From positions 1-25,171 of the IMG/VR virus record IMGVR_UViG_3300022743_000019: a stretch of DNA of 25,171 bases. The stretch is one strand, 5' to 3'. The notes beneath the pieces are model-generated. The model made no database searches. It was not told where the DNA came from and saw only the letters and a list, made by a program, of their open reading frames with translations. The DNA is from a virus. A program made the position numbers and the translations under genes. Numbering within the stretch: position 1 is the first letter of the stretch; each line of letters starts with the position of its first letter. Below are positions 7,075 to 14,812 of this stretch, piece after piece.

Positions 7075-7093
7075 GCGAGGCTAAATACCTCGC
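7075..7093 (+). terminator. Stem-loop with CTAAATA loop after the repeat gene
   Basis: GCGAGG (7075-7080) and CCTCGC (7088-7093) form a perfect 6-bp GC-rich stem starting 7 bases after the stop of the repeat protein. The 7-base loop is CTAAATA, which resembles the late promoter core. The downstream run (AGCTTTCTT) is only weakly U-rich, so it may be an RNA end-stabilising hairpin, a weak terminator or a regulatory element. Confidence 0.5.
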
Positions 7094-7130
7094 AGCTTTC
7101 TTGCTTCAGTTCTTGTAAAGTCGTGGGTCG

Positions 7131-7158
7131 ATGGCCTCATTGTCGCCATTTATTTTTC
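7131..7158 (+). terminator. Possible weak terminator before the hub gene
   Basis: ATGGC (7131-7135) can pair with GCCAT (7145-7149) around a 9-base loop, followed by TTATTTTTC. The stem is short, so this is tentative. The T-rich run may instead be the upstream part of the adjacent late promoter. Confidence 0.3.
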
Positions 7159-7160
7159 AG

Positions 7161-7168
7161 TATAAATA
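7161..7168 (+). promoter_or_regulatory. Late promoter (exact TATAAATA) before the hub gene
   Basis: This is an exact match to the T4 late promoter octamer, preceded by a T-run and CAG (the same TTTTTCAG precedes the copy at 15713). Only four bases separate the octamer from the ATG at 7173, and an in-frame TAG overlaps its end. By T4 geometry the start site would fall on the start codon. Confidence 0.75.
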
Positions 7169-7172
7169 GGGT

Positions 7173-9587
7173 ATGTCCGATAAACCCTCAGTTGATGAAA
7201 CGTCAAATAAAGCCAAATTGGTTGCCGCAACCATGGCTAATTCTCCTGCACTTGCCAATGCACGTGCAGCACAGGTGCGGGAGTCAGCATCTCCAAGTAC
7301 CGTAACGCCTGCCCAAGAACAATTGGCAAACGGGGCGGAATTCAAGGAAAATATTTTACAGGCATATGATAGCTCCACGTACTACATGCGTCTGACCATG
7401 GTGAACCCCGCATTAGTGGAAGAGTTCAATCCAAAAAATGGTATCATCATTGCGGAAACTGGCACGACCACTGACATTGTGATCAAAGACTGCACCCTCA
7501 ATACAATTGTTGGGTGGAGTCCAAAAAGTCAGGGCGCATTTGCATCAAGTGGAAAAATGACATTGGTGGAACCTCTGGGTGTAAAATTTCTGGATAAATT
7601 GATCAATGCGGCCCGAGCATTAAGAATCCCCAATCACACTCAGGCCAGATACTATCTTGAAGTAGGGTTTACCGGGCGGGATTACCGCACGGGCGATGCA
7701 GTGATCATCCCCAGTGGCCCAAACGAAAAGATGGTCCAAAAGAGTGCAAATGATACGTTCCCCCATATTTGGAGCATTTTCTTCAATAAGGTGGAGATGA
7801 CTATTTCCGAAACCGGGGGTGTGTACGATGTTGACTTCAGAAATCAATTAGAAGCAGCCCAAGAAAATACGGTGGAAAATTTGAAAGATGTTGTGAACGT
7901 CGCCGCAAACAATTTAGGTGATTACTTCAGCGGGTTGGCAAAAGCATTGAATGATCGCGAAGAGAATAATGTGGGTATCACAAAATTTGTGAAAAATGAA
8001 TTCAACTTTGTCCTTGATCCGAAAATCGCGAACTACAAGTTTGCAAACTTCAGCCCATCCGAAGTATCCAAGGCCAAGAACTCCCAAACTAAAGATGGCA
8101 AGAATGTACCAACTTTCCGGGAAGGTACGGGTATTCTGGGTCTAATCAATGTCATCATGAGTGGAACGGAAGACTTCCAGCAAATGCAAAAGGACAAAAC
8201 TGGTCCAAGTAAAAAGACAAATGAGGGGGTTGCAACCAAGAAAGATAAAGAGCAAGCAGATGTCACGGCGGATTTGAATACATTTTTCCGAGTGCAGACA
8301 TGGTGTGAGTGCACTGAATTCGACTTCTTCACGAAAGATTATGCCAAGAAATTGACATACTTCATTTTTCCTACGTTGACTCCACAATTGGTCACACCAT
8401 CCGAGCACGATGCTGCAACCACGGGGGCCTACAAAGAGTATATTACTAACCAGAAAAAGCAAGCTCTTAAAAATAAAGGGTTACTTGCAAAAAGATACGA
8501 TTACGTCTATACTGGTAATAACGACAGTGTCATCAGCTTCAAGATTCAATTGACGCATAGTTTCTTCCAAGCTCAGCCCCCGTCTGATAGCAGCTTTGTG
8601 AGTGATGCAAGCCAACTTGGTGCCAAGATGGACCCTAATCTTACTCCTGAATTATTGAAAAATAAACAGGAAGTGAAAAAACGTTGGGAAACCAATCGCA
8701 CACAAATCATCGAATTAGAAAAAAAGGGTAATGGCAATAGTGCTGATGCTAATCGACTACGAAAAGAACAAGAACAATTAAAGCAAGCAGTCATCTCCAC
8801 TGAACAGGAAATGAAGCGAAATGCATTGGGCGAAGTTCGAATATTTGATGTCAATGGTGGAAGAGCATCCATCTCGCCCAAATTGCACTACACGGATGAT
8901 CCGACCGCAAAGAGAGTGAGTGATAATGAATTGGACCCCCAATATATCGTCTATCGATTCTTGGAAGATGATGTTGGTACCGAGTTAACCAATGGTGGCA
9001 TCGAGGGTCCCAATACCAAGAACCGTGGTGCATTCGCATACATGTTCAATCAGCTTCGCCAAAGTGGTGACCTGATTCAAATCAAATTGGACATTGTGGG
9101 TGACCCATACTGGTTTGGCAGAGACAATAAATCATTGGCACACCTGAAACAGAACATTGCCGGAAAGCAATCCATGAGTGCGGATGATTCCAACATTCTA
9201 TCCAAGAATTATGCAGATTACGAAAAAGGTAGTAACTATTTTTACATCCGAATACAAGGACCGGCTGATTATGATCCGGCCACGGGTTACATGAAATTCG
9301 ACACGAATGATGTGATCAGCGGGGTATATTGCGTCAAAACAGTGACATCAAATTTCAGTGATGGTAAATTTACACAGACGATTGATGCAATTAAGGATTT
9401 GAGTATTCTATCCCCATTCATTGAGAAGTCAGAAGCACAATTCGCGAAAGAGCGAAATGACCGACTTGTCGCGGATAAAGAGTTTGCACAAGCCAATAAG
9501 ACAGAGGTGCAGAAATTGGCAGATTCAAACAGTAAATACTCGGATAAAGCAAAAGAAATGCTGACCAAGTTGAACAGCAAGAAATGA
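7173..9587 (+). CDS. Putative baseplate hub/structural protein
   Basis: This is a large (804-residue) structural protein directly upstream of the gp5-like spike gene, where a hub partner (gp27-like) would be expected. The C-terminal third contains F-N-Q-L-R-Q-S-G-D-L-I-Q-I-K-L-D-I-V-G-D-P-Y-W-F-G (around residues 627-651) and then S-G-V-Y-C-V-K-T-V-T-S-N-F-S-D-G-K-F-T-Q, patterns I recall from hub and tail proteins of large myoviruses. Residues near 490-550 are polar, charged and probably helical or coiled. No signal peptide or membrane segment is seen. The start is set by an in-frame TAG two codons upstream. T4 gp27 is about half this length, so orthology is not claimed. It is separated from the spike gene by 5 bases. 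Confidence 0.65.
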   Translation: MSDKPSVDETSNKAKLVAATMANSPALANARAAQVRESASPSTVTPAQEQLANGAEFKENILQAYDSSTYYMRLTMVNPALVEEFNPKNGIIIAETGTTTDIVIKDCTLNTIVGWSPKSQGAFASSGKMTLVEPLGVKFLDKLINAARALRIPNHTQARYYLEVGFTGRDYRTGDAVIIPSGPNEKMVQKSANDTFPHIWSIFFNKVEMTISETGGVYDVDFRNQLEAAQENTVENLKDVVNVAANNLGDYFSGLAKALNDREENNVGITKFVKNEFNFVLDPKIANYKFANFSPSEVSKAKNSQTKDGKNVPTFREGTGILGLINVIMSGTEDFQQMQKDKTGPSKKTNEGVATKKDKEQADVTADLNTFFRVQTWCECTEFDFFTKDYAKKLTYFIFPTLTPQLVTPSEHDAATTGAYKEYITNQKKQALKNKGLLAKRYDYVYTGNNDSVISFKIQLTHSFFQAQPPSDSSFVSDASQLGAKMDPNLTPELLKNKQEVKKRWETNRTQIIELEKKGNGNSADANRLRKEQEQLKQAVISTEQEMKRNALGEVRIFDVNGGRASISPKLHYTDDPTAKRVSDNELDPQYIVYRFLEDDVGTELTNGGIEGPNTKNRGAFAYMFNQLRQSGDLIQIKLDIVGDPYWFGRDNKSLAHLKQNIAGKQSMSADDSNILSKNYADYEKGSNYFYIRIQGPADYDPATGYMKFDTNDVISGVYCVKTVTSNFSDGKFTQTIDAIKDLSILSPFIEKSEAQFAKERNDRLVADKEFAQANKTEVQKLADSNSKYSDKAKEMLTKLNSKK

Positions 9588-9592
9588 AATAA

Positions 9593-11554
9593 ATGGCAAA
9601 GGCATCATTATCCGGGCAAGTACGGGACCAATACAAAGACAATTCTAGTGGCAGAATTAACGTTGCCTCGGGGATTTATGTTGCCATTGTAAAAAACAAT
9701 GTGGACGAGCAGAATATGGGCCGTCTATGGGTATGGGTGCCAGAGTTTCGCAGTGACCCAGAGGATGAAACAAGTTGGGTGCCAGTGAGTTATTGTAGCC
9801 CATTTGCCGGTGCAACTGATCCATTCAAGTTGGGGAATAATCCGCAATCATTTGAAGATACCCAAAAGAGCTATGGATTTTGGGCAGTTCCGCCCGACAT
9901 CAACAACGAGGTGGTAGTTGCATTTCCCAGTGGTGATTTGTCAAGGGGTGTTTGGATCGGAAATCTTTTCCAGAAATCCAGTAATTATGCAGTGCCGGGT
10001 ATTGCATATGGCAACACCTACGGGGAAAATAATAATGAATATTATCCCAGTGCAGAGAAAAATAAAAAAGACCCGGATAGCAACGAAGAGCTAAGGCCAA
10101 AACACACGACAATGGGACATGCATTAAACCAGCAGGGCCTACTGACTGATCTGTTAAGAGGTGCAGGTACAAGTTCGTCACATCGTGAAAGTCCCAGTAA
10201 AGTAGTCGGGATATTAACTCCCGGACAGCATCAGTTTGTTATGGATGACGGCGATGCGGCTGGTGGAAATAAATTAATTCGGTTTCGGACAGCAAATGGT
10301 GCACAAATCTTAATTGATGATACATTTGGATTGATCTATTTTATTAATAGAGACGGAACTGCATGGATGGAATTGAGCCAAGAGGGGCACATTGATGCGT
10401 ATGCAGGCCAAGGTATTAACCTGAATGCAACGGGTGATTTTAACATTCGTTCCGGTGGAAATATCAATATTGAAGCAGCCGGAAATCTGAACATCAAATC
10501 CGATAACCTGAATGCACTGGCTAACTCTGCATTGAATGTGACTTCAGTTTCTGGAACACGGTTATCCTCTGGTGGCAATACTGAAATCGGCAGTGGGGGA
10601 GACCATATTGAAACTGCCGCAAATATCCACATGAATGGCCCAACAGCTACATTGGCTGACCCTCCGACCGTGAATCAATTGGCAATGAATACGATTGTTC
10701 GTAAAAGTATTGCCAGTCGGGTCCCAGAGCATGAGCCATGGAAAGGTCATGCCACTACTGCGAGCACCTTGAGTAGAGGTCAAAGCAGTCAGGGTGCAGC
10801 GGGCAGTGATGGCTCAGTATCGGGCCAAGGTGCGGGTCAATTGGTGGATATGTCTGATATCACACCAACGGAGAACGTTGATACGACCACAAAAACTCCT
10901 ATCCAAGATTTGCATGTAAGCAAAAATATCGTGGACTACATTATATCCAAAGAGCGATGGAGACCAATAGAGTATTGGGACTTCCGGAGTAATTCCATTG
11001 GGTTTGGACACTTGCAGGATGGGAAGTCCTACGATTCTCCCTCCGAATTTGATAAGGGACTGGACTGGGATGCCGCCTACAATAAATTCATACAGGATAT
11101 TCAATCTTTTGAAAAATCTGTCAAGAGTATTTTCAAAAGTGCCAAAACAATGACGCAGAACCAATTCGATGCATTGGTGTCTGCTGCGTACAATATGGGT
11201 GCAGGCAATTTAATGAAATGCAATGCGAATGGGAAGAGCATTTCTGATAATGCGACTGCAGGGGATTGGAGCAATGTGGGTGCCGCATTGGCTGGATACC
11301 CACATGAAAACGGCAGACGACAGGAAGAGGCTTGCATACTTATAAAGGGTTACTATCCACCAAGTACCAAAAATAAGCAAGAACTTATCAATGAGGGATT
11401 GAAAGTCTGTAAGAGTCAGATTGAAAATAATCGCGCCCAAATAAAAGGCCCACCGGTTGACGGCAGGCCCGGGGCATTTAAGCCAGTATTTGGACCACCC
11501 ACCGAGCGCCAGAAGGCACAGTGGGCAGTCATCAAAGCAAAATACAACGTTTAA
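9593..11554 (+). CDS. 5: gp5-like central spike with C-terminal GH24 lysozyme domain
   Basis: The 653 residues show three parts. An OB-fold of the gp5/VgrG type spans about residues 27-127 (G-R-L-W-V-W-V-P-E; then G-F-W-A-V-P-P-D and N-E-V-V-V-A-F). A beta-helix-like stretch spans about 266-350, with short N-I-x/G-G-N repeats. From about 440 to the end there is a phage lysozyme domain (GH24) with E454, D463, G-F-G-H473, F-D-A-L-V-S-A-A-Y-N-M-G and R-R-Q-E-E-A. It would form the cell-puncturing tip and cut peptidoglycan locally during infection. In T4 gp5 the lysozyme lies between the OB-fold and the beta-helix; here it is last. The position of the T4 catalytic Thr holds Ser, with four rather than five residues after the Asp. 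No strong Shine-Dalgarno is seen. Confidence 0.88.
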   Translation: MAKASLSGQVRDQYKDNSSGRINVASGIYVAIVKNNVDEQNMGRLWVWVPEFRSDPEDETSWVPVSYCSPFAGATDPFKLGNNPQSFEDTQKSYGFWAVPPDINNEVVVAFPSGDLSRGVWIGNLFQKSSNYAVPGIAYGNTYGENNNEYYPSAEKNKKDPDSNEELRPKHTTMGHALNQQGLLTDLLRGAGTSSSHRESPSKVVGILTPGQHQFVMDDGDAAGGNKLIRFRTANGAQILIDDTFGLIYFINRDGTAWMELSQEGHIDAYAGQGINLNATGDFNIRSGGNINIEAAGNLNIKSDNLNALANSALNVTSVSGTRLSSGGNTEIGSGGDHIETAANIHMNGPTATLADPPTVNQLAMNTIVRKSIASRVPEHEPWKGHATTASTLSRGQSSQGAAGSDGSVSGQGAGQLVDMSDITPTENVDTTTKTPIQDLHVSKNIVDYIISKERWRPIEYWDFRSNSIGFGHLQDGKSYDSPSEFDKGLDWDAAYNKFIQDIQSFEKSVKSIFKSAKTMTQNQFDALVSAAYNMGAGNLMKCNANGKSISDNATAGDWSNVGAALAGYPHENGRRQEEACILIKGYYPPSTKNKQELINEGLKVCKSQIENNRAQIKGPPVDGRPGAFKPVFGPPTERQKAQWAVIKAKYNV

Positions 11555-11793
11555 CTCAGGGCCGGAACCGTTGGATTTCCTTGAATGAGTGCCCCGACGA
11601 GTGCGTCGTGTTCATTCTTGAAATCCAGAAATACTTTCCCATAATCATATCGAACACTGTATTCAGTGATGCCCCTATTATGCAGAATAGTGGTCAACTC
11701 CAATATAGTGAAATATGCAGTCATACTTGAAAATGAATTGAACGTGAACGCAGCGGCATCGTCGAACACCAATACTGGATAAATGGGGTCCAT
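11551..11793 (-). CDS. Small hypothetical protein downstream of DNA ligase
   Basis: No function is recognised for this 80-residue protein. It is probably real because its ATG shares one base with the ligase stop (TGATG), the classic arrangement for translational coupling. It contains F-T-I-L-E-L-T-T-I-L-H-N-R-G-I and Y-S-V-R-Y-D-Y-G-K-V-F-L-D-F-K, suggesting a small alpha/beta fold. It is last in the minus-strand ligase operon. Its stop codon overlaps the stop of the convergent spike gene, and no terminator hairpin is seen between them. Confidence 0.7.
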   Translation of the reverse strand: MDPIYPVLVFDDAAAFTFNSFSSMTAYFTILELTTILHNRGITEYSVRYDYGKVFLDFKNEHDALVGALIQGNPTVPALS

Positions 11794-13109
11794 CAGATTT
11801 TCTCTCCCGGCTCAAATCCACGGAATCGTTTGTATCGAGGGAATCGAAGGCTATATGTCAAATCCTGATTCATGGTGATGGCATCCGCCTCAACTTCCAC
11901 GATTCGACCAAACAGATCATCTTTGTAGTTCCAGAATTCTTCTCGTTGCTGATCTGTCAGACCAGAGCCGACATTCACTGAAATGACTCGTCCACTATCT
12001 TCGCCTTCGCATACAAGTGAACCAAGTTTCCCGACGTTTTTGCCGGTACCCTCTTCCACTCCGACAATTGTCAAATCGACTGAAATGGTTGGTTTGATCT
12101 TGAGCCAATCATGTGTGCGTTTGCACTGGTATGCACCATTGGGGGTTTTCACCATGATGCCTTCCAGACCTTCGGCAATCGCGATGGTATTGATTTCATT
12201 GAATCGGGACTTCCCTTCCGGAGTATCCAGATCAACGATTTCATCATCCAACACTTTTACATTGGGGATGACATCTTTCCATTTTTCATGCCACTTCTTC
12301 AGGGTTTCCGAACGAGTGGTTTGATCGGTATTGCAAATGCCAAGATTGAAATCTTTGAGGGGAATAATGTCAAACAGATACAACACGACATCGTCGGTTT
12401 GCACATCAGTTTTGCGGTGCATTTGTTTCATCAAGTCTTGGAAACTTCCCGACATGATTTCACCATCAAATACCATGGGTTCATCAAAATGGTCACATGT
12501 TTCCGACATTTGAGACTTGATCTTTTCAAAATTGAGCAATTCCTTGCCATTTCGTGAAAATTGATCAACTGCCCCGGATGGATAAACAATAGTGAGAACA
12601 CGGGAGCCATCCAATTTATTGGAGATTTGCTTCTTCCCCGTCATATGTTTTGGGTGATCCGTGCCATCCTTTGCTAATTGGCAAGTGAAAACGGGGATAA
12701 TCAGATCGTCGCGGTTTGCTTTTTTCAGAACGGAATTAATAGTGTTCTCGGTGAGACCGCATCGCAAATCCTTGATCAGAATCGGGCGATACCAGAAATT
12801 CCATTGATCTTGGGTAGCACAATCCATGGCAAGTTGGATTGCATCACGGGCATCATGACCAGTGAGTTCTCGATTGCGAAGGCTATTTGCAAGTTCGACA
12901 AATGCTTTCCATGGGAATCCCTGACCGCCATTAATCAGTTTTTCCGGGACTTGTTTGACCCCAAAAGTGATCAGACTGTCATAGCACAGTTTTGCACCTT
13001 CAAAGAATGTAGAGGCATCGGGGTCGGCCAGAGCAGCCTCCACGATTGCCTCTTTTGCTTTTCGGCTGGAGTCTGCTGCCAGCGCTTTCGTAATTTCCCA
13101 TGGGGTCAT
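11793..13109 (-). CDS. 30: ATP-dependent DNA ligase (gp30-like)
   Basis: The enzyme seals nicks using ATP, forming a lysyl-AMP intermediate; in T4 this activity joins Okazaki fragments and serves repair and recombination. The nucleotidyltransferase motifs are in order: motif I K165-L-D-G-S-R170 (K165 is the adenylated lysine), motif III F214-D-G-E217, motif IV E316-G-I-M-V-K321 and motif V W335-L-K-I-K339. An alpha-helical N-terminal domain precedes them (residues 1-150) and an OB-fold follows. The 438 residues are close to T4 ligase (487). AAGGA lies 8 bases before the ATG, and the start overlaps the preceding small gene by 4 bases (ATGA). It belongs to a minus-strand early operon. Confidence 0.96.
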   Translation of the reverse strand: MTPWEITKALAADSSRKAKEAIVEAALADPDASTFFEGAKLCYDSLITFGVKQVPEKLINGGQGFPWKAFVELANSLRNRELTGHDARDAIQLAMDCATQDQWNFWYRPILIKDLRCGLTENTINSVLKKANRDDLIIPVFTCQLAKDGTDHPKHMTGKKQISNKLDGSRVLTIVYPSGAVDQFSRNGKELLNFEKIKSQMSETCDHFDEPMVFDGEIMSGSFQDLMKQMHRKTDVQTDDVVLYLFDIIPLKDFNLGICNTDQTTRSETLKKWHEKWKDVIPNVKVLDDEIVDLDTPEGKSRFNEINTIAIAEGLEGIMVKTPNGAYQCKRTHDWLKIKPTISVDLTIVGVEEGTGKNVGKLGSLVCEGEDSGRVISVNVGSGLTDQQREEFWNYKDDLFGRIVEVEADAITMNQDLTYSLRFPRYKRFRGFEPGEKI

Positions 13110-13279
13110 GCTTTGTTTCCTTTTTGATGTTTGTATTCGCGTTTAAGCCAGTATTTGTACTTCTCGAAATACTCTTTCAGATTATACTCCGGATTTTTGC
13201 CGGTCCAATTAAAAACTTCATTGGAGTGCTCATACCAGATATTGTTGAGCCAAATCCGAAAATCAGAAATATAAGGCAT
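13106..13279 (-). CDS. Small conserved-looking phage protein (57 residues)
   Basis: A 57-residue frame starts MPYISDFRIWLNNIWYEHSN and ends in a basic tail (Y-W-L-K-R-E-Y-K-H-Q-K-G-N-K-A). It is very rich in aromatic and charged residues, with no membrane segment. Three things support it: an AAAGGA ribosome binding site 8 bases before the ATG, an ATGA overlap with the ligase start, and tight placement in the operon. The function is not recognised. Its basic, aromatic character would suit nucleic-acid or polymerase binding, but that is only a guess. Confidence 0.82.
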   Translation of the reverse strand: MPYISDFRIWLNNIWYEHSNEVFNWTGKNPEYNLKEYFEKYKYWLKREYKHQKGNKA

Positions 13280-13306
13280 GAAATTGTTCCTTTGGGTAGA
13301 TTGAAA

Positions 13307-13726
13307 TCACTCAGCAGTGAGTTCGTATGGCTTATTCCACTTACCGACATTGACATCGATGTACCATCCAGTATTGAAGTAATCCGTTTGGACATCGCTA
13401 TGGTCATAGTTTCCATTGTTCATGGCTGGGATAACTTCGCTCAGGAAATCCTTAGCAATGCCAGAAAAATGATCTTTGTACCAATAGTGGTTGACATCCA
13501 GATTGCCATTTTTGCGAATGGATTCGATGTGGACGGCGGACATTTCACGACGACTGCCAAATGTGGAAATATAGTTCTCGATGAAATCGATGTTACTGGA
13601 TTTGATATTCAGCACGAGGGTGGAATGATGGCGAACTGCAATAGATGCTTTGACATTGTATTTCTTGCAAATAGCCTTGATAGTGGGTGCCAGTTTTGCT
13701 TTGAGGTCCTGAGAAACATAAGCCAT
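13307..13726 (-). CDS. Conserved-looking phage protein of unknown function
   Basis: The 139-residue protein begins M-A-Y-V-S-Q-D-L-K-A-K-L and has an alpha/beta look, with a likely strand S-I-A-V-R-H-H-S-T-L-V-L-N-I-K near residue 30. It ends G-W-Y-I-D-V-N-V-G-K-W-N-K-P-Y-E-L-T-A-E. The pattern faintly recalls the small 'large polyvalent protein-associated' domains of phages, but I cannot assign it. The ATG at 13724-13726 is chosen over an upstream in-frame TTG (13735). It is first gene of the operon that continues with the 57-residue protein, ligase and the 80-residue protein, and it is driven by the promoter at 13760-13788. Confidence 0.75.
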   Translation of the reverse strand: MAYVSQDLKAKLAPTIKAICKKYNVKASIAVRHHSTLVLNIKSSNIDFIENYISTFGSRREMSAVHIESIRKNGNLDVNHYWYKDHFSGIAKDFLSEVIPAMNNGNYDHSDVQTDYFNTGWYIDVNVGKWNKPYELTAE

Positions 13727-13734
13727 GATATTCA

Positions 13735-13769
13735 ATCCAATGTTTGTTGCGATGTATGAATTATAGCAA
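13735..13769 (-). repeat. 35-bp repeat, copy A (promoter -10 plus leader)
   Basis: This copy is identical over 35 bases to 14758-14792. On the minus strand it runs from the extended -10 element through the whole 5' leader to a few bases before the coding sequence, so a promoter-plus-leader cassette has been duplicated in front of two unrelated genes. Confidence 0.95.
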
Positions 13770-13788
13770 GAAATGAATTAATCACCAA
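13760..13788 (-). promoter_or_regulatory. sigma70-type promoter for the ligase operon
   Basis: On the minus strand, TTGGTG (13783-13788), a 17-bp spacer ending in TGC, and TATAAT (13760-13765). The predicted start site near 13753 gives a leader of about 27 bases. The -35 lies within the last codons of the upstream gene. Confidence 0.85.
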
Positions 13789-14224
13789 ATGCCAGCAATT
13801 CTTCCATGAGCCATTCTTTGTACAAAATTTGGGCGGAATTATACCCATCGACATTTATCTGGGAGGTTCCTGACCAATGTCGAGCAACCCCGAGTGCGGC
13901 ATCAATCGATTCAGTAGGGTTGAGCTTGGTGGCGTGCAGGGCCGAAAGATATGCATTGTATGCAGGTCTCTCAGAATAGGCGGCAGTATCTACCAAACTG
14001 TTTAACTCAATATTCCCACGCATGTATTCCCGAATGGATTTAATGGCTAGAAAAGATGCATTTCCGGGGTCCCGGAATAATTCATGATATGTCTGAGCGT
14101 TCTGACATGCATGCTCCACTATCCGAGCAAGCCATGCCTTGATCACTGTCGGCGGCAATTGCTCAGTATCATCCTTTGATCGGATATCAATCCCGCCATA
14201 CTTGATCACATCAAACAGACTCAT
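13778..14224 (-). CDS. Hypothetical phage protein
   Basis: No family is recognised for this 148-residue, mainly helical, mildly acidic protein. It begins M-S-L-F-D-V-I-K-Y-G-G-I-D-I-R and contains L-P-P-T-V-I-K-A-W-L-A-R-I-V-E-H-A. There is no signal peptide or membrane segment. It starts 3 bases after the stop of the gene at 14228 and has no clear Shine-Dalgarno, so it is probably translationally coupled and transcribed from the promoter at 14783-14811. Confidence 0.72.
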   Translation of the reverse strand: MSLFDVIKYGGIDIRSKDDTEQLPPTVIKAWLARIVEHACQNAQTYHELFRDPGNASFLAIKSIREYMRGNIELNSLVDTAAYSERPAYNAYLSALHATKLNPTESIDAALGVARHWSGTSQINVDGYNSAQILYKEWLMEELLAFGD

Positions 14225-14227
14225 GAC

Positions 14228-14749
14228 TCAAACAAATTCGTGGTTGTCCACGCGCAAAGCGGTCACTGAATCAATGTCAAATGTACGGACAATAACCTTG
14301 TCTTCCAACTCGCCTTGAGATTTTTCATCAGAGTGAGATGTCACCAGACCTTGGATTTCAGATGCATCAATGGATTTGCCATCCAAGAAGTATTCAGTTT
14401 TGCCACTTTTCAGGAAAATGACTTCCAGATAGTTTTTCTCGGTGCCATCCTTGACATGTTTCACAATGGGCATGTTCTCGACACGGGTGCCCCACTTGCG
14501 GTCACCCAGCTTGAAGCTATCTGGGTTCTTACCTTCGTTGCGCAGACGGCGCTTCACCATATTCTCATATCCATTGGAATTCTTGTTTTGAAAAACCATA
14601 ACGCTGGCACCGACCATGCGCTTTTGGACACGGCCCTGCATTGGGTTGCTTTTGCCCCCAGCCAGTTTAGGGACGGTCATGGTATCAATGCCGACAAAGC
14701 TTGCACCGTTGACGTTTTCAAATGCGTTCAGAACTGTAGAGAATTTCAT
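14228..14749 (-). CDS. Conserved-looking phage protein of unknown function
   Basis: The 173-residue basic-to-neutral protein has a striking block around residues 35-90: N-P-M-Q-G-R-V-Q-K, V-M-V-F-Q-N-K-N-S-N-G-Y, M-V-K-R-R-L, then L-G-D-R-K-W-G-T-R. I recall similar stretches in hypothetical proteins of large phages but cannot attach a function. The C-terminal half reads like a small beta domain (Y-L-E-V-I-F-L-K-S-G-K-T-E-Y-F-L-D-G). The basic N-terminal block could bind nucleic acid, but this is a guess. It is first in a two-gene unit with its own sigma70 promoter and a leader of about 27 bases. Confidence 0.78.
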   Translation of the reverse strand: MKFSTVLNAFENVNGASFVGIDTMTVPKLAGGKSNPMQGRVQKRMVGASVMVFQNKNSNGYENMVKRRLRNEGKNPDSFKLGDRKWGTRVENMPIVKHVKDGTEKNYLEVIFLKSGKTEYFLDGKSIDASEIQGLVTSHSDEKSQGELEDKVIVRTFDIDSVTALRVDNHEFV

Positions 14750-14757
14750 GATTTTCG

Positions 14758-14792
14758 ATCCAATGTTTGTTGCGATGTATGAATTATAGCAA
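14758..14792 (-). repeat. 35-bp repeat, copy B (promoter -10 plus leader)
   Basis: This copy is identical over 35 bases to 13735-13769. Upstream of it, the -35 and spacer resemble the third promoter (15043-15076) more closely than copy A, suggesting a mosaic history. Confidence 0.95.
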
Positions 14793-14811
14793 ATTTCGAA
14801 TTTATTGCCAA
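14783..14811 (-). promoter_or_regulatory. sigma70-type promoter for the 173-residue protein gene
   Basis: On the minus strand, TTGGCA (14806-14811), a 17-bp spacer ending in TGC, and TATAAT (14783-14788). The -35 follows the stop codon of the upstream gene by a single base, so the promoter is packed against that gene. Confidence 0.88.
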
Positions 14812-14812
14812 A

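Noticed and set aside
8033-9039. Minus-strand frames of about 60-106 codons opposite the hub gene
   Set aside because: They overlap each other, lack ribosome binding sites, and are antisense to an uninterrupted 804-codon gene.
12111-13127. Plus-strand open frames of about 150 codons opposite the ligase gene
   Set aside because: They are antisense to a gene with complete ligase motifs, have no ribosome binding sites and show no recognisable protein pattern.
13100-14782. Long plus-strand open frames (219 and 155 codons) opposite the small minus-strand genes
   Set aside because: The minus-strand frames have promoters, start/stop coupling and protein-like composition. The plus-strand frames run across promoters and gene boundaries without start signals.
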